64,000 nt of DNA from Bimastos eiseni. Taxonomy: Eukaryota; Annelida; Clitellata; Crassiclitellata; Lumbricidae. The translations under genes were made by a program, and so were the position numbers. Shown piece after piece: positions 54,016-64,000 of this stretch. Each line of letters starts with the position of its first letter. Position 1 is the first letter of the stretch. Under the pieces are notes generated by a model. It did not search any database and was not told the DNA's origin. It saw only the letters and a program-made list of their open reading frames with translations. Location of the stretch: positions 21,791,835 to 21,855,834 of the forward strand of contig OY365810.1 of NCBI GenBank assembly GCA_959347315.1. The letters run 5' to 3'.

Positions 54016-54389
54016 TAAAAATAATAATAATAATAATAATTCTAACTTAATTTCAAGCTGACGAAACACAGTATGAACAAACAGTGACCTTACATTATGC
54101 ACAAGAACACTTACTGGTTTGACTTAATTTAATTTGATATGATTCATCTTCCCTTCAAACCATGAACCATTTGACGCGTGTCAGACAAATTAGGAATTAG
54201 GGGTAAGAGGCCTTTGATATCAACTATATAGCACGCAAGTTATACTGCGGTACTTATAAAATGTTTGACATGACTTGAGATTCTGTCTTGTGCTGTGTTC
54301 AGCTAAGAATACCTTCCTGTGCTCTCTGCTCACTGTGCTACTTTTGTTTGGTTATTTCATTTTAGATTGTCAGTTTCTAGATCTTGTGC

Positions 54390-54565
54390 TTGTCAACCAT
54401 TATCTTCTCGTTCTAATGGAAAATAAAGTCTTTCTGAGCAATTTTTTGCTTGACAAAACTAGTAACAACGAGATGTCGTTTTCTGAGGTCTTCAACATTC
54501 CTAGCTGTGGGCCAGTCAAGGTTGGTTCTGCAAACTTTTAATGTTTTTATTCAGTTACTCACAGA
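54390..54565 (+). repeat. Dispersed repeat, copy 2 (also at 46990)
   Basis: Matches 46990-47220 over its length with small indels. It ends at tcagttactcacag just before the hAT element at 54600. Confidence 0.65.
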
Positions 54566-55024
54566 TCTATGGTGATAACTTCATAAAAGTACTTGTAATC
54601 AGTGGCATAGGCAGGATTTCCCCAAGGGGGGGTTAGTATAGGATAGTCATTTTCCCCACTAGATCTACAATAAATTAGGGGGCTCAATGAGCCAGGATTT
54701 TTTAAAATTTTAGCCCTTTTTGCACTGCAACAGTTTTTTTGTGATATAAATACTTTTAAATACAAAATATAAATACTTTTTATTAAAATCGGCTAAGGCG
54801 CATAGCTAGTGATTTTATAACAATGGAAAACATATACTCAAGCCTTAAATTTGATATGATTATAAAATAGCCCTGCCTGTGCAAATCAGTCTCAGATTTT
54901 CTTTTACATCTTAGTAGGCTAATATTCTACTTCTGATTATCAGTAGAAGTTCAGTTTTCTTGTCATTAGGGCCTATCTTATTTATTCATTCCTTAGTCAT
55001 AATGAATATTGGTCTTAATTTGCT

Positions 55025-55440
55025 TGGCTTCACAGAAAGAAATCTAATCTTCGCTTCCTTAGTAGTTCATTGATTATTTCCTCGGTTGTTGGGGTCATTT
55101 CACGATGAACATGTAAAAGAGCTAATCAATTCAGCCTAATTTTGCTTGTCGAGTTCCTGAGATATGTTTTCAAACGGCGAAGTGTTGAGAAAGAGTGCTC
55201 ACTGGTACAGATGGAAACAGGCAATGTAATGTTACCAAGATTTGCAACAACTTTGTAATATTTGGATGAACTGTTGAATGACACAAATGCATTGCGTCCA
55301 AAGCATTTTTTGGCACACTACCCGTTTCTTTGCGTGAAAGACGACGATACCACAGCCTTAGTTCTGCCACTACGAATCCCAATACATTCAGAGCCATTGC
55401 TAATGATCACTTAGCTTTGCTTAGAGCTATTCTTGCCCCA
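55025..55440 (-). pseudogene. hAT transposase C-terminal (dimerisation) fossil
   Basis: The minus strand reads LWYRRLSRKETGSVPKNALD, then NITKLLQILVTL, then, after a frame change, LPVSICTSEHSFSTLRRLKT, then LALLHVHREMTPTTEEIINE. The 'LPVS...SER.FS.LR.IKT.LR....RL..LALL' pattern is the hAT C-terminal dimerisation region. At least one frameshift and one TGA are present. The catalytic part is absent, so the element cannot move by itself. Confidence 0.85.
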
Positions 55441-55666
55441 ACATCTTATAGCAAGAGATGACAATGTTTAGTTAAACTTACCACAACATCTTCCAGCGAG
55501 AGATAATCTGCTTACTGATTTTATCGATCCACTATACAATGCGGCAATTTATATAATTTATCATTTATATTCAACTGTTTCAAACTTCTGAACATATAAT
55601 GCATCCAATGATCATGTCTAAGGATGAACTGACCTATATACATAAGTCTCTCTTTCTATCTCTTTG

Positions 55667-55668
<2 letters not shown>

Positions 55669-55709
<41 letters not shown>
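55669..55709. repeat. (TA)n microsatellite
   Basis: TA run inside the hAT element, about 41 bp. Confidence 0.95.
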
Positions 55710-55712
<3 letters not shown>

Positions 55713-56559
55713 TTAGTTAAATATATACACGCACGCCCATTTTATATAATTATATATATTGTGTGTATAGGGGTTATGACAGCTGTCTTATATCCCTGTC
55801 CTATATCCGAAAATAATTGAATGATACATTGCGCTTGTCACATTATAGGCTAAGTTCTGCTTCATTAACACCCTGCCCAGAGTGACCCTGGTATACGGTA
55901 TCGGGTATACATCAAATCTATGCCACAGCTGTTGCCTCCGTGGAGTCGGCGCGTATGCTGCACTCAGTGCACTGTGAGTGTATGTTATTCCTCTAACAAG
56001 GGCATGGTCCCAAAATTATCCCAACTTATTCTGTAGGCTGTTGCTAAAAGATATTTTCAACTATGCCAATGGGGGTGGGGGGTTAACCCCCCAAACCCCT
56101 TCTTGCCTACGCCACTGCTTGTAATTGATTTAATTCTATATCATATGCATGAATGAGTGTATGCTTGTATGTCTGTATTTGAATATCAAAGTGTGGATTT
56201 TTGCATTTGTTGTCATTTCTCTCAAGGTTTGAGCTTCTATTCTCCAGTGTGTAACCTGTTACTCTTATTGGGACATGGGTCAAAATGGCTGTTATGTATT
56301 AATCGATGGGTCAAAACGGTGTTAAGGAAGGGAAGCTATGCTGATATTAAAGAAACTGGGAGACATGACTGGTCTCAGTCTGAGTAGAAATATTGCTCCA
56401 AGGCGAAAATCTGTCAGGTGACAGAATTGTGCTAGTACAACCCATGTGGGTGTACATATGAACAAAAGATCCATTGTATCCATGGGACTAAATCTTGACT
56501 ATCATATTGTATCGTATCTGAGAATTTATAAAACGCTTCTTACAGTGTTAGCTATGTAG

Positions 56560-57000
56560 AGGCGCTCTCAGTGTGACAGTCCTGAGGAAATAAGAAAGAA
56601 GCAATGAGAAGGATGAGACTCCGACTTATCCTCTTACTATGAAATGTGGGGATTAGTCATTCCACATAGAAGGGCACACAATGGCAAAGGCATGGTATTG
56701 ACTCATAGCAGTCCTTGCTCGGGTAACTAGTCGATCTAGTCAATCAGCAGACTGGAGAGGGCGGGAAGAGACAGCAGACAGAGGTTTGCACATTAGGTCA
56801 CAGAGATATTTAGGAGCTGAATTCTGTTGCATTCTTTGGACTAATAGTAGTGCCGTACATTGGATACGAGAGACAACAGAAGCCAGTGTAGGACATCAGT
56901 CATGTAGGTAGAAATGTGGGAGTAGTGAGAGAGATGAGCAGTGAGTCTTGCTGCCGAGCTCATAAACGACTGCATGGAAGGGATCACATTATCCAGTCAA
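56560..57000 (-). pseudogene. L2/CR1-like LINE C-terminal fossil
   Basis: The minus strand reads MQSFMSSAARLTAHLSHYSH, then TDVLHWLLLSL, then, in other frames, APKYLCDLMCKPLSAVSS, LVTRARTAMSQYHAF and PSMWN. The order 'LQ...N.AARL', 'LHWLP...R', 'P.YL.DL', 'RAF....P..WN' is the standard end of CR1/L2 proteins. Heavily decayed. Confidence 0.7.
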
Positions 57001-57540
57001 CACACACACACACATCCATGTGACCATACATGTGTATAAACAGCAATAATTCTCAACTAGCACGTTTTAACCATGTTAAAACGTATGGCTTACCCGTGAT
57101 AGGCATATGCATTGCTAGCTATACGGACCATATGAAACAAGTTTGTCGGTGCTTTTCTGCAAGCAATAACCCACATCATATTACATTTGAAAATGTAAGT
57201 ATGATCTGTTAAAAACAGATCATGTATACCGTTTCACACACACACACACTCAATATTTGTCAACATGGTTCTCAACCTTACGTTTGGTGCTTGCAGAGGC
57301 CCATGCAACCATTAGTTGAGATCCGTCCATGCTAGACTTCCTGCACCAATCCATGGCAAAACTTGGTGCTTTTAATTTACTTTCACTACATTCTCATTAA
57401 ATTTAATGTAAAAGTGGATTTGCAAGACTTCACTCAGTAACGGCAACATTTAATTGTTGTTTTATCAAGGTACCATATTTGCTTCAGATGACAAAAACAA
57501 TGTCTCTAGACTTAGGAATGCATAAGATACAATCCTGAGA

Positions 57541-59425
57541 TGTATTTTTTTGTAGCACATGTCTATGCAATGGACATCATACCTTCACCACTCATTGTCT
57601 CATGTTCGGATGTGTTCTCCCACCCTATTGCTCACTTGGCCAACCTGTCTTTTGCTGAAAAGTGCTTTCTGTCTTGCTTCTAATCTGCTTTGTTCATGCT
57701 TTACTTAAAGAGCCTGACCTTGAACACCAGCAATCTTTCAAACTTCAGATCTATCTCCATTCTCCAACCTCAATAACATTTCCATAGATCCTTGAACGAC
57801 CTTTTTCTCATGGTGCTTCGAGAAACACACTGGTTCCTCTCCCAGCTTCATTTTCTTATCAGTCAGCATGCCACAAAGGGTACTCCATTGAAGTTGCTCT
57901 TGTCTCTACACTGTATACAGCCTTCTCGTGCATTGACAATGGTGAAGCCTGCCTCTCCATATGCCCTTACCTAGGTGCAGTCTTCGATACACCAGTTACT
58001 CCAGGGGTGTCAAAAATGTTTGTAATTGCAGGTGGTAATATTTTCCAGCAAATGGCAGGCAACAGTGGCAAAGGGGCATGAGGAAAATGGGGTGGGAATC
58101 TCCTATGGGGCTATGCAAGCAGTTGAAATAGGCTTTGCAAACGTGATTCTGATATGCATTATTGCAAACATCACAGAAAACTCATGAGGCCTTTAAAAAA
58201 CGAAAAGTGGGACCTTTTATACCCAATTGTGTTTTTAGACAAGGCCCGCAGGCCAGAAATATGTCGTTGGTGCGGGCCTGCTCTTTGACACCTCTGAGAT
58301 ACTCCTTTCAAGACTTGCCAGTAGCTTTGGTGTCTCTGGGACTTAAGCTGGTTAGCATCTTACCTGGTTGACTATAATCAACAGGTGGGCATTGGTACTG
58401 TTCAGTCTGACCACACTCTTTGTACTGCTGGAGTGCCACAGGAATCTGTCCTTGGCCCTTTATCATTTACTGTCAATCACTTCTCCACTCACTCATGTAG
58501 TTGTGCACTTTGGAATCTAATTAAAACAGTGAGCAGATGATAATCAGCTCCATATTGCTCTGTGACACACTGATCAGTCTGGTAAACTAAAACTTAGAGT
58601 GCCTCTCATTTATGAATGCATTGTTCTGTTCAATAGTTTGGCCATAAACCCAGACAAGTCTGAGGCAATTATGTTCGATTCATGCCATCACTTGCATTCT
58701 TACCCTTTGCTTTCTAGCATTGACCTAGCGGCACTGCTGTACCACTGTCAGACACTTTGAAAACACTTGGGGTTACCTGGAAAGCAAGCTCACAATTTAG
58801 ACCTCACACATCAAGTCTTTGTAAATCTTGGTTTTATAACATCAGGGCAATACGTCACATCAGATCGGCTCTATCTAGGAATGTCAGAAACCGTAGCCTG
58901 CTCACTTGTCTCCTTTTGCCTTGATTATGCTATTTCGCTTTTTGTCTGTCTTTCAGACCTTAAACTCAAAAGTCTGCAATGCATCCAAAACACCTTGGCT
59001 CGAGTAGTGCTGCATGTCCTGCTGTGAACATGCTCCTTAGTAATACTCCAAAGCCCTTGTCATCTGTAGATCTATCTACACATCATGCTGTACTAACTTC
59101 TTACATTCATCTTCATTGCCAAGATCATCATGTACAGGTCTTTTAGTTGAACCGTGATGCAGAACAGTCATGGGCCCTCATACATTTCATGCCTCTACTC
59201 CTAGGGAATGGAATTGACTGCCATTCTCTCTCTTTGTAGCTCAAATTCACTTCCTTTTTTCAAAAGCGGTTCAGAACTCACTATTTCTTCTTGGATTTCA
59301 ATTATTTGGAAATATAAGTGCATTTTCTGGCGTCTAGCTATCTGCATCTCAGATTTACATTTTGGTGTGACCTTGTACACGTTACGAATTTAATTAATAA
59401 TAATAATAATAATAATAATCTAGTC
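57541..59425 (+). pseudogene. CR1/L2-like LINE RT fossil with hAT MITE inserted
   Basis: Segments in order are KEPDLEHQQSFKLQIYLHSP (near 57707), YSIEVALVSTLYTAFSCIDN (near 57880) and CPYLGAVFDTP (near 57962). After removing the insert at 58002-58296 come GVPQESVLGPLSFTV (near 58432), FCSIVWP*TQTSLRQLCSI (near 58628), KTLGVTWKASSQ in broken frames (near 58760), SLQCIQNTLARVVLH (near 58971) and the WNSLP-type tail near 59210-59290. A 3' (TAA)n run at 59394-59420 looks like the simple-repeat tail of the element. Many stops are present; the element is dead. Confidence 0.82.
58002..58296. mobile_element. Nested hAT MITE, 295 bp
   Basis: Starts caggggtgtcaaaaatg and ends ctctttgacacctctg, the CAGGGGTGTCAAA-type termini of known hAT families. 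The flanking 8-mers agttactc (57994-58001) and agatactc (58297-58304) match at 7 of 8. Removing the element and one copy restores the LINE reading region on both sides. No coding frame is present. Confidence 0.85.
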
Positions 59426-59639
59426 ATTGCAGTAATAGATAAATACTGCATGAACATCTGGACATTGGCTAAATCCACTTTCTGTATCACTAATTATATA
59501 TTTGTTTAGGTGTTTAGACTATGAGTAAAAAAATGTACCCTACATTCTTGAACTTGTAAGACTTTTTTTTCTTAATCATTTGAGAGTTAATAAGCTTAAG
59601 ATGGATGATTACAGTAATAATATCTAATTTACTGCAATC

Positions 59640-60066
59640 TGATCTGGGCTAGTACCTATCAAACTACTTCAACTTCCTTGCAGACCCTACTAAAAAGAAT
59701 TAAGCACGTGATATGTAATATGGCCTACAGGGCTCATACTGCCAATCTATTTAGAACACAGGAATTTTACCTATCGACTGTATTAACAAGCTCCAGGTTG
59801 GAGAATTCCTGTACAAGTTCCACCACTGTCTATTACATAGCAGATTCCAGCCTTGGTTTTTAAAAAATTCTGATCTACATAACTATTTAACGCGCTCCTC
59901 CGACAACTATCATCAGCTCTGTGTTCGTACTACCCTTAGACAGCTTACCATAAAAATATATGGCCCTAGCTACTGGAATTCATTGGCAAAAGAATTTTCA
60001 AGTTCCTCATCTTTGCAATTGTTTGAACGTCAGTTAAAACACTACCTGCTGATTGTATGATCCGTT
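59640..60066 (+). pseudogene. Jockey/CR1-type RT C-terminal fossil
   Basis: Frames give LQTLLKRIKHVICNM, then INKLQVGEFLYKFHHCLLHS, then SDLHNYLTRSSDNYHQLCVR, then IKIYGPSYWNSLAKEFSSSS and FERQLKHYLL before TGA. The 'LQ..AIR', 'F.Y....LP', 'Y.TR......P..RT......I...GP..WN.LP', 'FK..LK..L' layout is characteristic of the region after the RT core. The last 90 residues are in one open frame, so this is younger than most LINE pieces here. Confidence 0.8.
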
Positions 60067-60624
60067 CTGCCTACAGGTTTCTATTGTCATTGTCGTATTT
60101 CACATGCATTGCTGACTTTAATAATTCACAGAAGGATTTTTGGCTATTATGACTGAGTAATATTAGGCTATATCATCATGCAATTGCACATTAGTATGAA
60201 ACGTGTAAGTGTATAATTAAATTCACTGCACTATAATTTGTGAATTTGAGTTGTTTTATTGTGGAACAGTGTAATTGAATAAGTGTGTTAAAACATTTTA
60301 ATGAACCATAATTGGTACATATTGTTGTAATCCCTCCATTGAAATTTATCTGGTATAACGAGGCAGCCCCTTGTATCAGAATGTTTTGTTCCTTTGGGGC
60401 ATACCTTTTGTTTGCTATTATACAAATGTGTTAACTATAGCTTATATACTCACTTGTATAATTTCATGTTTCTGCTGCTTTCGAATTTGGTTTGGTGAAC
60501 AATAAAGAACTTTTGATTTCATTTTTTTTTACATTTATTCAAAAGCTTTTGAGTTTGTTTTAGTGTATAGGAGAATTTATCAATCAGCTTGATGATTTCA
60601 GTTGAATAGAATGTCCTTTATATC

Positions 60625-61129
60625 AATCAATCAATCAATCAATCAAGCAATCAATACTTGATATGGCGCCCCTCAAGATATCTATCCAGAGGTGTTCCCG
60701 GCCTAACCGCGGCTGAAAAGGACAGTTTTCAAAGAGGTCTAAAATGAAGATGAGGAGCTCCTAGGTAGGAGATGGAGCTCTAAGGGGAATCCATTTCATA
60801 CGGTAGGTCCCACAACCGAGAAGGCCCGATGCTGCATTATTGAAGTTCGTGGAAAAGGGATGATCAGGTCACCATGAACTGCAGTGGGAAGTGGTCGTCA
60901 GCCAGTACTGGCTGAGATAGGGCAACATAGCTCCTGCAAATAAGCAGGTGCAGTACTGCCAAGGCAGCGCCAAACAAAGCAGGTACCCTAAATAAGATGT
61001 GCTTGGATAGAGGCGACCAGTGCAGGACATCCCACATGTAGTCGGATACATGACCCGCTCTGGGAATTCCCACCAAACTATAAGCTTGAAAGCCTGTGCA
61101 TTTTGTGTAATAGCTCTGATTGCTATCAT
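60625..61129 (-). pseudogene. L2-like LINE 3' end with (TCAA)n tail
   Basis: The minus strand reads MTDVLHW-type VLHWSPLSKHILFRVPALF (near 61040), then VALSQPVLADDHFPLQ (near 60900). It continues with MQHRAFSVVGPTV*NGFPLE (near 60830), then FKTSLKTVLFSRG-like tail (near 60720). A (TTGA)n run read on that strand closes it at 60627-60652. It shares its tail with 46250-46860 and 43862-43950, so this family has at least three copies in the window. Confidence 0.75.
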
Positions 61130-61494
61130 TTTATTAATTTAATCTGACACCCATGTTGCATTGCAATGCACAATAAAATTCAGAAATTGGAACATATTTG
61201 GTCTTCAGCAGTCATTAATAGCTTTTCCACATCTCACCAATTTCTTTACCTATAATGTTCTGCAAGTTATGATGTCATTGTTGCAATATGGTCAGCAAGA
61301 TACATGTATATCAAGCTCATGACAGCCATGTACTTATAACTTGTCCAGTTCATAATGAGATGACCTACAGAGGTGGTGAGGATTTCATAAAATCTGTTTT
61401 TAACCCATGTGGTATTTATGGGGAAGTGCAATATAGAACTTGCAAACCAAAATATTGCTTATACTAATATGAGTCAAATATATTATTGTTTTAG
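61130..61494. other. Spacer before candidate exon
   Basis: No element or exon recognised. Confidence 0.35.
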
Positions 61495-61552
61495 AAGGGG
61501 CAGCTGATTTACACTCCTCATTGTTTTTATCATGTTGACGATAACTTTCAAG
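61495..61552 (+). CDS. Candidate exon, possibly gene B continued
   Basis: Acceptor tattattgttttag, donor TTTCAAG|GTAGGT (strong). Of three frames only one is free of stops: KGQLIYTPHCFYHVDDNFQ plus one base. That base completes Asp with the next exon. Confidence 0.5.
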
Positions 61553-61929
61553 GTAGGTATGGACTATAGGTTCCTTTAATGTGCTTTCTTGACCATGTGA
61601 TATTTTTATACTTCATGGATTTGTATTATTTTAAAATATAAGTAGATTCAGGCAGCATGGTTCAAGGTTGACACTCCAACATCTTTATCGAATTTCTTGT
61701 TTGTGGTTTTTGTTTTAAGCCAATATTGCAATTAATAAATTTTTTACTTTGGTATATGAATTAAAGTTTATTTGCATATGGCTAATTGTTAAACCAAAAT
61801 CATAGAACGGTCAACACTGACAGCTGCATTTATGCAAGCTGCTGCTTGAATAGGACATTGAAACAGAGTCCATCCTTATCACATCAGAACCATGTAATTT
61901 AGTAATCTTCCAAATTATCATCTTTATGG

Positions 61930-62861
61930 CAGTGATGTAGTCGAGTCCACCTATGCCAAGTCCGAGTCGAGTCCGAGTCCACCTAAACCGAGTCCAGAGT
62001 TGCTCGAGTCCGAGTCCCAAATGTCAGAGTCCAAGTCAGACATACTGACTTGTCTGACAAGTCAGTATGTCACAAAAATTACACAAAAACACACAATAAA
62101 ACGTCTTGTTGGAAATCGACAGTTCAATATTATATGTTATATAACACAAGGAATGGCATGACTCAGACTTGGACTCAGACTCGAAGCCTTTGACTCGAAT
62201 TTTGACTCGGTGACTCGGTTCCAAGTCATGAGTTGCTGATTTTGTCTCACAGCAGAAATTATGTGTGCTCACTGCGTACTTACTTAAAATGGCTACCATT
62301 CTAACCTAGATTGTATAATTAGACCCAGCCTTGACAGCCCCCAACAGATCTGAGCAGTGACCACTCCCAAGGACTGACAGGGTGGCCTCACGCGGCCCGA
62401 CAGCAATAGCTGTACAGTGCACATGCCACCTATACCCCATCCTCTAATTATAGCTGTGACTGTTGCTCTCTCACCTCCTTTGTGCCCCCAGGGTATAATC
62501 CTTGCTGTGGTAATGTGCTGGCTGGCTATGTGGAGCTTCCCGGTTGTGGGTGAGGTATTATCGATGTGACATAAACAACATGGCGTCTCCTCTGTGTGAG
62601 ATATATGGGTCCCTGTGTTTCAGTGCCCGCCAGCCCGCCTCCTTCCACAATAAAGACTTAGCTTTTGTGCTCATGTAAATGATGTCACACACCGCACAGC
62701 ATACACTCACTAACTGGAAGTTGGCCAAGAACGCTGAGATCTAAAATTCAAGTCAAGGGCTTCGAGTCCAAGTCCGAGTCATGTCATTCCAAGTCCAAGT
62801 CTGAGACCTACGAAAAACGGTCTCGAGTCGGACTCTAGCCCTCTGCCGGAGGACATCACTG
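61930..62861. mobile_element. hAT-like non-autonomous element, CGAGTCCGAGTCC arrays
   Basis: Termini are cagtgatgtagtcgagtcc and its inverse (...aggacatcactg). The flanking 8-mers ctttatgg (61922-61929) and cttcatgg (62862-62869) match at 7 of 8, a hAT-type target duplication. Both ends carry dense gagtccgagtcc words (61934-62040 and 62740-62835), and a third block at 62160-62230 is inverted. The centre has no coding frame. The reiterated short words are probably transposase-binding clusters. Confidence 0.8.
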
Positions 62862-62937
62862 CTTCATGGTTTTATATTTTACACTGTAATTTTTAATTTT
62901 ACACTTCATTTTGTCATTGTGTTGAATGCTGTTGCAG

Positions 62938-62987
62938 ATGATACCATAGTTGTCTTATATGAGTGTCAGGCAATGTCATCTCAAACT
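62938..62987 (+). CDS. Candidate exon, possibly gene B continued
   Basis: Acceptor gaatgctgttgcag, donor CAAACT|GTAAGT (strong). Reads DTIVVLYECQAMSSQT and ends in phase 0. It is in phase with the exon at 61495; the hAT-like element at 61930-62861 sits in the intron between them. No later exon in matching phase was found before the window end. Confidence 0.5.
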
Positions 62988-63110
62988 GTAAGTCTGTGTG
63001 ATTCATTTGTGTTGTTGAAAACATGTATACGGCTTATTTGAGCATTCATTGTACTGTACTATGGTCTCCTCATTAATGCTGAACTCCCACATCGTCTAGT
63101 TCATTTAGGC

Positions 63111-63430
63111 CAGCGGTTCTCAACCTTTTTATTCCAGCGACCCCCTGATAAATTGATAATATTTCCAAAGTTGTGGCGACACCAACTGTAATATTGATTG
63201 GGCTACTGCCATAGTAAAAGAACTAAATAAATATTAATTTGAGTTGTTACTAACTCAGTGTGTTATCTAGTGTAGTAATCATGAGTTTTAAATATAAAAA
63301 ACTATGCTGACAACTGTTCTTTTTCAAATCCCTGAAGATTCGAGCTGACCTCTGGCAAATCGTAAGGCTACCCCAAAGGCTGTCAAAAAATTTTGAAATC
63401 ACGACCCGGGTACCCATTGATCTGCGACCC
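63111..63430 (+). mobile_element. hAT-like terminus (CAGCGGTTCTCAACC)
   Basis: The sequence cagcggttctcaaccttttt, then ccagcgaccccctgataaa, is the well-known start of many animal hAT repeats. The matching end (ggttgagaaccgctg) is not present before 64000, so the element is truncated or its far end has decayed. The right limit given is approximate. Confidence 0.5.
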
Positions 63431-64000
63431 GGGTACCTGACCGCGTGGATATTTTTTTAGGAAATGTAGGGAATGCGCATTTTTACGAAATATTGGGCAC
63501 CCGAGAATCGATTTCATTGCCCAGGAAGTCAGCCAATATGTGACCCATCTGACCAAAAGGAGGCTTATGTCGCAACACACGTTAGTGAGATAATTGCAAT
63601 AATGTGAGAAAAAGTCAGTTTTTTCAATTTCTTGTTTTTTACATAAATTGATATAAAAACATGTTTTAAACACATAAAAACTAAATTTTTTGGGAAATCT
63701 AATTTTTAATGCTTTTAGATGACTTTGTGGCAGCCATTGTTTTAATAATTTAATGACTTCTTATAATTTGCATTTTTATGCTATTAATAGCCAGGCTCAA
63801 CTTGTGGCTAGGCCAGCAATCTTGATAAAAGTAGAAAGCCCAGACATTCGTCTAGCCTATGCTGCATTAGACAACAAATAGAAGCTAGTTTGTCTGTCTC
63901 AAATTTCACAACCCACAGGTCAGCTGCTAAGATTTATAAAGAGAAATGGGTGTAATTTTTTCTAATGTCTGATATGTAAAGGAGTCTTGGCGATCCTGAA
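63431..64000. other. Window end, unassigned
   Basis: No exon in gene B phase and no element end recognised. Confidence 0.35.

Larger units (their letters stand above)
54600..56117 (-). mobile_element. hAT transposon with 8-bp target duplication
   Basis: Termini are cagtggcataggcagg (left) and ...cttgcctacgccactg (right, its inverse). Runs of G and C lie just inside both ends. The flanking 8-mer cttgtaat is identical at 54592-54599 and 56118-56125. Length is 1518 bp, about half that of an autonomous hAT. The interior holds the C-terminal end of a transposase on the minus strand (see next entry) and a (TA)n microsatellite. Confidence 0.9.

Noticed and set aside
63895..63935. Acceptor-like tttcacaacccacag near the window end
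   Set aside because: In the phase required after 62987 the following frame hits TAA after three codons.

Overview
This window is animal nuclear DNA: AT-rich, with short coding exons in long introns, GT/AG splice sites, tRNA-derived SINEs, many decayed CR1/L2-like LINEs and several kinds of cut-and-paste transposon. There are no prokaryotic signals (no operons, no ribosome binding sites). The recurrent word 'taggcct', the CR1/L2-like and hAT load and a foldback element would suit a marine invertebrate, perhaps an echinoderm or another invertebrate deuterostome. That placement is a guess from sequence texture only.

Two host genes can be partly reconstructed from splice sites and codon phase. 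Gene A lies on the minus strand (6391-15163). It has nine proposed exons that chain in one frame to a stop, giving at least 984 residues. It is dominated by one 1.8-kb exon encoding a Glu/Ser/Asp-rich, probably disordered segment with a 10-residue tandem repeat. Gene B lies on the plus strand (31775 to beyond 62987). It has seven small exons that splice in phase (31775-50491), followed by two more phase-linked exons (61495-62987) that may belong to the same gene. I could not assign either protein to a family, and neither gene is complete here.

Layout: 1-6390, intergenic with an old LINE piece, a small hAT-like MITE and a near-perfect 77-nt hairpin. 6391-15163, gene A. 15164-22384, intergenic with a 36-bp minisatellite, a hAT-like element and a tRNA-derived SINE. 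22385-26482, the most striking object: a 4.1-kb foldback transposon with long inverted arms of about 188-bp tandem repeats, a perfect 9-bp target duplication, and a 1.38-kb Tc1/mariner element inserted in one arm. 26536-31000, a MITE, a non-LTR retrotransposon with its 3' half missing, and an element with G-rich, CAATTG-containing inverted ends. 31775-63000, gene B, whose introns hold LINE fossils on both strands, hAT elements (two with clear 8-bp target duplications, one of them nested in a LINE), a MULE transposase fossil, a second Tc1 fossil, SINE copies and a palindromic MITE. 63000-64000, the start of another hAT-like repeat.

Most open reading frames here are either mobile-element remnants or chance. 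Apart from genes A and B, all recognisable proteins are transposases or reverse transcriptases. The only nearly intact transposase is that of the Tc1 element, which has one in-frame TGA.
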